Of a stretch of DNA of 64,000 nucleotides, positions 57,986 to 64,000 are shown one piece after another (position 1 is the stretch's first letter; each line of letters starts with the position of its first letter). Source of the stretch: Sarcocystis neurona. Taxonomy: Eukaryota > Apicomplexa > Conoidasida > Eucoccidiorida > Sarcocystidae. Where the stretch lies: contig KL647293.1 in NCBI GenBank assembly GCA_000727475.1, positions 2,882,853 through 2,946,852 of the forward strand, read 5' to 3'. The notes beneath the pieces were generated by a model. That model searched no databases and was not told where the DNA came from. It saw only the letters and a program-made list of their open reading frames with translations. A program made the position numbers and the translations under genes.

Positions 57986-58599
57986 AGATTTCGTCGTCGT
58001 CTTCGTCCAACTCCTGTGTTCTCTGCGTCCCCCGCCTCAACCGTCACAGGTGTGCGTCCTTCCCAGTTCTTCCGCTGTGTGACACAGACGCGGAGAGTTT
58101 TTGCTTGGTGTCAGCGTCACGGCGTTCTGGAGTGATCCTGTGCTATCCACATCCACCGCCGGCAATGCACGTGCGAAGTCAACCAGTTCAGGACGTGGGT
58201 CGGTGCGATGAATTCTGCTCGTGGTTCTATCTCCAGCCTACGTCATTCCACCTCTCCACATAAACGTGGGCGGGCGTATTCTCACACACACCTGTGTATG
58301 CGTACATCTCTGTATGTCTCTTGACGTCGGTTTTTTCCGGCGCAGTCTGCAGGGCGCGGACAGGGCTGCTGTTTGTGTCCCATTTCCAAATGTCTAATTC
58401 CTTCATATGTATCGCAAGCTCCCCGCGCGTCGGCAGTGCAACGCACTACTGCTCTCGCTCTCGGTGGTAAACTTCACTTCCACGTGTGCGCTGCAGTTCG
58501 GCTGACAGTCCTGGGTGGTCGAACTGCATCTCTACGTACGCATGTCAGTGTGTAAATGGGCATACATGTAATAAGTGTGAATACACGCAGAGGCATGTC
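57986..58599. other. No supported gene
   Basis: The plus frame 57823-58263 crosses the minisatellite and is unlikely to be real. Nothing else supported. Confidence 0.45.
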
Positions 58600-58617
58600 A
58601 ACGTCGTCGCAAGATTC

Positions 58618-58736
58618 TCTGGTGCTGTTGCTGCTGCTGTTGTTGCCGCTGGTACTGCTGCTGCTGCTGTTGTTGCCGCTGTTACTGCTGCTGCTGCTGT
58701 TGCTGCTGCTGTTGCTGTTGCTGCTGCTGTTGCTGC
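58618..58736. repeat. Imperfect (CTG)n/(TTG) array
   Basis: About 119 nt of CTG with TTG and CCG interruptions, ending directly in GCAG at a likely splice acceptor (58738). On the minus strand it is (CAG)n, open as poly-Gln. Confidence 0.95.
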
Positions 58737-58738
58737 AG

Positions 58739-58817
58739 GCCGGATCGGAAGACAGCTGTCATTTCTTTGGCGATGATACTGATCCCTTCCATACTGTACG
58801 AGTCATGGACCTCCCCG
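58739..58817 (+). CDS. Candidate exon, acidic
   Basis: Between the acceptor formed by the CTG array and a good donor (CCCG|GTAGGT) the frame reads AGSEDSCHFFGDDTDPFHTV then RVMDLPG, 26 codons plus one base. It may belong to the DHHC-type gene further right, but no phase-matched link was found. Confidence 0.33.
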
Positions 58818-60352
58818 GTAGGTGTGTGGGCCGTCGAGATGAATTTGACGCATCTGCGTGTTACTTGCGGATGTGTACGTATGTGTGTTTTCCCCGCGCA
58901 GGGCGACCCTGCTGCGCGCCCATGCAGTGCTGCAGAGACGTCGACGCGCGGGCCTGCCTGTGATTGCTTTTGGCGCCTGGTACCTACCTTCGCTTCCGTG
59001 CGTAGTACAAGGACTGAAAAAAGTCTGTTTGCTCGTGGGTTCACTTATTTGCTGGTGTGTTACGCCGGTCCATTTTCTCTGTCCTTCTTCTTTCCACAGT
59101 TCCTCTCTCTATCTGCTTCTCGCCGACAACTCGGCGTATATGTGTATCTGTAAGTCTCGTTGTGTGGGGCAGTGACGTGTCGGTATGTACGGCTGTGTCT
59201 TTGCTTGACCCGGTGTCTCCCCCTGCAGGTCTTGGCGTCTCTTGTCTCTCTCTCTGCGCGCGGCTGTCTCTCCGTGTCTCCGTGTTGCACACCCACACAC
59301 ATATACGTAGGCATGGGGTGGGGACTGCGCAAAGCTCTCGGGAACAGCAGCAGTCGACGTTGCCGCGTAGGTGTTTCTACTTCGTGAAGAGAAGAAAAAA
59401 GGAAGAAGTCTTTTTCGGCGCCGTGCGTATAAATAGGCCTCTTGTCTTTTTCTTGCATTCCTCTGCGGCGCGCACGATTTGCCTCGGGAAGTCCTTTTTG
59501 CCGGGGGATATTTTCTTGGGGTAAGCGTGTGCGCTACTGTCAGTCGCCTCGGGGTGCTGCGCAAGTCCGCCAGCGGTCCTATCTCGTGTCATATATACAA
59601 GTACGTATATGCGTAAGGAGGAGTGTAGTCCTGTCTCGTTTAATACATCTGTGTATATATATGTATGAGTACGAGCGTAGTCTTATCTCGTGTAATATAT
59701 ATATATATATATATGTGTAGGAGTAAATGAGTAGGAATGACCAGGACTGACGTGGGGATATCCTCGGTAGCCGTGCAGGAGGAGAGGGCACGTGGTGGAC
59801 GGCGGGAAAAAGACGTCTCAGTCTTGGTGGCAGAGGACTGTTTTTGCAGTGGGTGTGGCAGAGGGGGAGGGGGGGAAGTTCTGTAGATGCGAGCGGTGAA
59901 TAAAAGTAGGAGAAGTGCAGTAGTCGTCACCGCAGCAGAGGAAAAGAGCACACGACAATAAACGAAGTAGCGCATCTTTTAGTTTCCCAGCAATACGTGA
60001 GAGAGCGAGAAAGTCCGCTACTTATCCGCTGACCAAGAAGGGGGAAGTTTTTACTTCGCAGTTATCAGGAGACGTCGTATATACGAAGATTCGGGCCAAC
60101 GCGTGGGCTGAGAGAGGAAGCAGCAGCCCGGGAGAGAGACAGAGAAGCTGCTAGGAGCTCTCTGTGTAGGTAGGGAAAGATATGGGGGCTTCTTCGTAGG
60201 CGCGAAGACGCGTCGTCGGAGGAACTGCAGAAGAAAGTGGGAGGAGCGTAAGAGTCGTGGAGTAGTAAAGGAGCAGCAGGACTCTCACATGCAAAAAAGG
60301 AATGTACGGGGAGGGGAGGAACGGGGGGAGGGATTTCCGCAAGTGCCTCAGG
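58818..60352. other. Low-complexity interval, no supported gene
   Basis: CT-rich and GTGT-rich stretches to about 59.3 kb, (TA)n at 59695-59714, then a purine-rich plus strand from about 59.73 kb. Long frames on both strands reflect the skewed composition. Confidence 0.5.
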
Positions 60353-60416
60353 GAAACAGCAGCAGGCGGAAACAGCAGCAGGCAGGAACAGCAGCAGGCG
60401 GAAACAGCCGCAGGCA
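60353..60416. repeat. 16-bp minisatellite, 4 copies
   Basis: Units GAAACAGCAGCAGGCG with single-base variants at 60353, 60369, 60385 and 60401. Confidence 0.88.
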
Positions 60417-60419
60417 GGA

Positions 60420-60760
60420 TTAGCAGCAGTCAGTAGCGTATATGTGTGTGTAGTCTGAGGAGGGAGAGAAAGAGACATACATATGTAGAGAGATACAGAT
60501 ACTTATAAGTAGAGAGAGGGGGAGGAGAATACACGCACGAGGGTGAAAGATATATATGTATATATGTGCGCATATATGTGGAGAGAAAGAGAAGAATATA
60601 CACATATCTGTAGTCTGGGGAGAGAGAGAAAGGTGCATATATGTACATATATTGAGGGAGAGCGGGAAATAAATATATATATATATATAGACATATGTAT
60701 ATATATATATGTGTATATATATATATGGAGAGAGAGAGACACACACACAGACAGGTGACG
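60420..60760. repeat. Compound GA/TA/CA microsatellite region
   Basis: Alternating GAGAGA, TATATG and CACACA runs over about 340 nt. Confidence 0.85.
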
Positions 60761-60960
60761 AAAGCGCCGGACGTGATAGGTGTGTTTTCCTATGAAGAGT
60801 TTTATGTGCAGCGGTCCCTTCATTTTTGCGTCTGCTGTGACATTTTTCCTAACTCTCTTTTCGTGTGTGTAGGCAGTTGCGCATGCATCTCTCACTTCTC
60901 GCTTTTGAAAGAAAGGAAATCGAAGTGGTCCCGCGACGTGTTGTCACTGCTGCTGTTCTG

Positions 60961-61030
60961 CCGCCGGGGTTCTGCCGCCGGGGTTCTGCCGCCGGGGTTC
61001 TGCCGCCGGGGTTCTGCCGCCGGGGTTCTG
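60961..61030. repeat. 14-bp minisatellite, 5 exact copies
   Basis: Unit CCGCCGGGGTTCTG repeated at 60961, 60975, 60989, 61003 and 61017 without a mismatch. Since 14 is not a multiple of 3, each copy shifts the reading frame. Confidence 0.95.
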
Positions 61031-61440
61031 CTGCTGCTGTTCTGCTGCTGTTCATTCTTTTTGCCGTTGTACCTGCTGCTGTTGCTGCTTCTGCTACAGC
61101 CGCTACCACAGGTACTGGTGTTGCACCCAGCTGTTTGTTCGTACGGCGCCCTCTGCTGTTTTTTGCTGCAACTGCTGTTGCAGCTGAGTCGTTCTTGCTG
61201 CTGCGGTGGTGGTTCCTGATGCTATTGCTCATCACCTCGTCGGTGCTGCTGCTTCAACTGCACTGCCGCAGCTGCTGCTGCTGTTGATTTGTTGCTGCTC
61301 CTGCTGATGCTTCAACTGCGCTGCTGCAGCGGTTGCTGCTGCAGTTTTTGATTTGCAGCTACTGCTGCTTCTTCAACTGCATCGCTGCTCTTATTGCTGC
61401 TGTTGATTTGCTGCTGCTGCTTTTGATTTGTTGCTGCTGC
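61031..61440. repeat. CTG/TTG-rich tract
   Basis: About 400 nt dominated by CTGCTG/TTGCTG/CTTCTG triplets, immediately before the likely acceptor at 61460. Confidence 0.85.
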
Positions 61441-61460
61441 GGTAAAAAATTGCTGCAGTG

Positions 61461-61575
61461 GTTTGGCCGGCACTACGGAGCAGGAGTTCCTGCAGCACAA
61501 GCGGCGCTGCTGGTTGTGACGCTTTATTTTTTCATTTTGACTGCATGCAGCGACCCGGGAATAATCCCCAGACAT
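61461..61575 (+). CDS. Exon of a DHHC-type protein S-acyltransferase (partial gene)
   Basis: Acceptor (AAAAAATTGCTGCAG) then a frame WFGRHYGAGVPAAQAALLVV, TLYFFILTACSDPGIIPRH, ending in phase 0 at a strong donor GTAAGA (61576). A hydrophobic helix followed by (T/S)xxSDPGIIPR is the hallmark just after the second membrane helix of DHHC palmitoyltransferases, which attach palmitate to cysteines of membrane proteins. In such enzymes the Cys-rich zinc-binding domain with the catalytic DHHC follows downstream. It was not found up to 64000, so it probably lies beyond the window. Upstream exons for the first helix should lie in 58.7-61.4 kb; a candidate exon starts after TTTTCGTGTGTGTAG near 60874. 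Longer open frames across the locus come from CTG repeats. Confidence 0.55.
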
Positions 61576-62490
61576 GTAAGATCTTTATTTCCCCCTTTTT
61601 GTTTCGAATCCTATTTCGCACCACACTTGCGTCCAAGTGTCCCCTTCCAGCACTTCTTCTCCCTCGTTTGCTGCGACCTGCGTCCCTCTGCTGTTCTCCG
61701 TTTCCTTTTTCGTCCTCTTCTTATTTTCTCCTCGTCCTTTCCCGCTCTTCTAACCTTTTCGTGTCTCGTCCCTTGCTCTTCCTTTCCCACAGCTGCTGCT
61801 TCTGCTGGCGTCCGTTTCTTCGCCCTTTCCTTTTCCTCCTCAGTCCCTTGCGTTCTGCGCCCCACGTTACGTTGCAGGCATGTGCGGTTGTTGCCACTTC
61901 CTCCAAAGAGAGCAGTTCAAGAAGACCACGTCTCCCTATTTATTCGTACATCCATACGCCGCACACCTATCTACCTGCACACAATATATGGGTGTCTCAC
62001 CCACTTCTGCAGGACTTTTCCTTCTGTGGAGCCCTCTGCTCTATCTTCCTTTCCCCGTCTCCTCGTCTCTCAGTATATTCTTCTCTGCCTTTGCCTCGTC
62101 GAACGTTTCCTTTTTGTAGATTCCTCTGTCTACATCTCTCCTTTCCTCTCCTTCCGTCTCTGTATTCCCGCCGGAGCATCCCTGTCTCCGTAGTGTGTGC
62201 GTGCGTGTCTCGCTCTGTTTTTCCTCTTTTATTGATAGGAGTTGTCTGTACATTCCCCTCTCCCTGTCTGTCTCTTCTTTTTCGTCGTCTGCATGTTTAT
62301 TTCCCCCTCTTTAAATGGCGTTCGCAGCTTCTTTGTATATCTTTCTGTTGACGTTTCGGGCTCTCCTCCGTCGTCGCGTATCTTTCGCGTTGTGGCTGTT
62401 TTCCTATATTTGTTTCTCTTATCTCTCTCTTCTCTTCTGCATCCGCTTCTTTGTGTTCACCTCTGCACCCCGGGTCCTCCTATTTTTCTT
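61576..62490. other. Pyrimidine-rich interval, probably intron
   Basis: Plus strand almost all C/T-rich, giving hydrophobic open frames with no coding value. A possible short exon begins at 61878 (acceptor GTTGCAG; ACAVVATSSKESSSRRPR). Confidence 0.45.
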
Positions 62491-62495
62491 TCCAC

Positions 62496-62800
62496 ATATA
62501 TATATATATATATATATGTGTACATATGTATGTACATGTACAGACACACATATATACGTACACACAAACACATACATACACACATCCATAAGCATACACA
62601 CACATACACACATACGTCCATACAGACATACACACATAACCATACATATCATACATATCATACACAACATACATAGCATACATACCACACATATCACATA
62701 TGCCACACATGCATCCCATACGTCCCATACGCAACATACGTGCATACACACAGGCATACCAAGGACGTACACACACACGTATATATATACGTCTTCTAAT
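62496..62800. repeat. (TA)n followed by degenerate (ACATAC)n satellite
   Basis: TA run at 62497-62520, then about 250 nt of ACACATA/CATACATA-type repeats. Confidence 0.92.
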
Positions 62801-63822
62801 AGTTCCCTTAGTATCACTTCTGTACGTGTTTCTTGATACAGACATATAATACATACATAGAGAGGCGTGGGTAGGTGTGTTCTTGTGTGAAGAGGAGAAG
62901 AGAAATTCTTCTGTATCGCTCGGTAACGCTATCTTCGTTTTCTGCTGTTCTCTGTCTTTGCTGCTTCTCCTCCTTCGTCCCCTTCTCCATCCGGCCTCTT
63001 TCGTGCGTCGCTGCTCCCCTCTCCTCCTCCTCTCTAACCTCTGCAGCCTCAGTCTATAAACGCGAATATATATATATATCTTACATATGTAACAAATATA
63101 TAAGCGTTTGCCGTGACCTGCGGGGCAGCTGGAGACCTCTGATTTACACGGCTGCGCCGACGGCTCGCATGCTCGTATCGTATGCCTCCTCCCTCTCTTT
63201 GCCCCTCTTTCGATATATATGTGCCATCATCGTCTTGTACATGTGTGTATATACACACACATGTTTATATGTGTGTGTATACCTCTGAAATATTTATGTA
63301 GGTATACACAGAGTTATTGTGATTTTCCCTCTGTCTGTCTCCGTGTCTCTGTGTCTTTCTGTGTCTCCGTCTCCGGCTGTCCCTCTGTGTCTCTGTGTGT
63401 GTGTCTCTTTCTCCTTTCATCTTTCGTTCTCTCTGAAAAGTGGACAATATACGTATCTGTCTCTGTAGACGTAGGCGTCTACACTAAATATTTATACGTA
63501 GATATCCTTACAGTAACACTTGGTCCTCTCTATATGTGTCGCGCACATATAAGTAGGTCTCTATATACGTCGCGAATCGCTGTGTGTGTACGCTTGAAGA
63601 ATGTACTTGTGAGTACTTACACGTAGAGGCTTGCTTGCGTACACGCATACATGCATATGTATGTGTGTGTGTCTCACTCCCAGTGTATAAGAACTAAAAA
63701 AAGTTTATATATATTTGTAGCACGACAGTTGCCGTTAAAACTGTATAAAGTTTGCTGAGTTCTGGAGAGGAAAACAAACGCAGAAAGGGAAGCTGTCGGA
63801 GACTTTTGTTCGCCTGCGTTTC
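62801..63822. other. Low-complexity interval, no supported gene
   Basis: CT-rich stretches, TA runs (63066-63080), CTGTGTCT repeats (63330-63410) and TATG microsatellites. Confidence 0.5.
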
Positions 63823-64000
63823 TGCAGTGCAGCCCCCTCCGGACTTACGACCCTGTCATGCGCGAGGTATGCTGCTGCAACAGAAACAGCAGCAGCAACA
63901 GCAGCCACAGCAGCGGCAGCAACAACAGCACGTGCAGCAGAAGCAAACCCGGAAGGAGCAGCAGCAGTAGCAGCACGAGAAGCTGAAGGACTCACAACGG
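63823..64000 (+). CDS. Candidate exon with (CAG)n, partial at window edge
   Basis: After an acceptor (CCTGCGTTTCTGCAG) the plus strand reads CSPLRTYDPVMRE in phase 0, followed by GTATGC, a possible donor. A different plus frame (Ala/Thr/Glu-rich) runs through the CAG array to the window end. If the short exon joins the DHHC-type exon at 61461-61575 (also phase 0) it would place a polar segment after DPGIIPRH, as expected for the family. This link is speculative. Confidence 0.28.
63870..63978. repeat. Imperfect (CAG)n array
   Basis: CAG/CAA/GCAGCA-rich stretch of about 110 nt near the right end, in the opposite orientation to the CTG arrays at 58.6 and 61.0-61.4 kb. Confidence 0.9.

Noticed and set aside
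61333..62351. Two long overlapping plus ORFs (286 and 297 codons)
   Set aside because: Beyond 61575 they translate a C/T-rich stretch after a strong donor. Only the part up to 61575 shows a family motif.
62419..62854. Minus ORFs rich in Cys-Val-Tyr-Met
   Set aside because: They are direct translations of the ACAT/CATA satellite.
1..64000. Search for CRISPR arrays, transposases, reverse transcriptases, restriction or toxin-antitoxin genes, telomeric heptamers, rRNA
   Set aside because: None seen. The window has eukaryotic gene structure, and repeats are simple or minisatellite-type without spacers of CRISPR form.

Overview
The window reads as nuclear DNA of a coccidian apicomplexan, most like Eimeria or Cyclospora. 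The evidence is: mid-range GC, genes split by short introns with GTAAG/GTACGT donors and pyrimidine-AG acceptors, very long serine/alanine-rich disordered proteins, (CAG)/(CTG)n tracts, many TA/CA/TG microsatellites, and no bacterial operon or ribosome-binding-site pattern. There are no rRNAs, convincing tRNAs, CRISPR arrays, transposase or reverse-transcriptase genes. Because genes are spliced, most exons were called by eye from open frame, coding-like codon pattern, splice signals and matching splice phase. Exon chains whose phases agree are given as gene models; isolated exons are marked as candidates.

Layout. 0-6 kb: a large two-exon Ser/Arg-rich protein gene (21-4059) and a two-exon gene for a probable mitochondrial membrane protein (4480-5718). 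6-17.5 kb: gene-poor, with three diverged tandem repeats and several low-confidence exons; a plus candidate (12882-14051) converges on a minus candidate (14037-15053). 17.7-22.9 kb: a seven-exon plus gene for a helical-repeat (HPR/RAP-like) predicted organellar protein. 22.9-25.5 kb: minus-strand coding-like frames. 26.2-29.5 kb: a divergent pair, a minus gene of at least nine exons (26196-29061) and a 94-residue probable organellar protein (29126-29545). 31-34 kb: minus exons and a plus ORF whose 58-residue C-terminal module is tandemly duplicated. 39.3-42.1 kb: a plus gene with a C2-like segment and several membrane segments. 43.4-46.1 kb: a minus gene for a 777-residue coiled-coil/disordered protein. 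46-54.6 kb: scattered single exons.

54.9-64 kb changes character: CAG/CTG arrays, TA/GA/CA microsatellites, several minisatellites and long low-complexity frames. This resembles the repeat-rich segments described on Eimeria chromosomes, with the central 5-54 kb resembling repeat-poor segments. At 61461-61575 an exon ends in a membrane helix plus the DPG motif of DHHC palmitoyltransferases; the DHHC core itself is not seen and probably lies past the right edge.

The best leads for something undescribed are the tandemly duplicated 58-codon module (31898-32289), the lineage-specific small organellar protein (29126-29545), the HPR-like protein, and the very short putative introns. No operon-like or defence-type system is visible.
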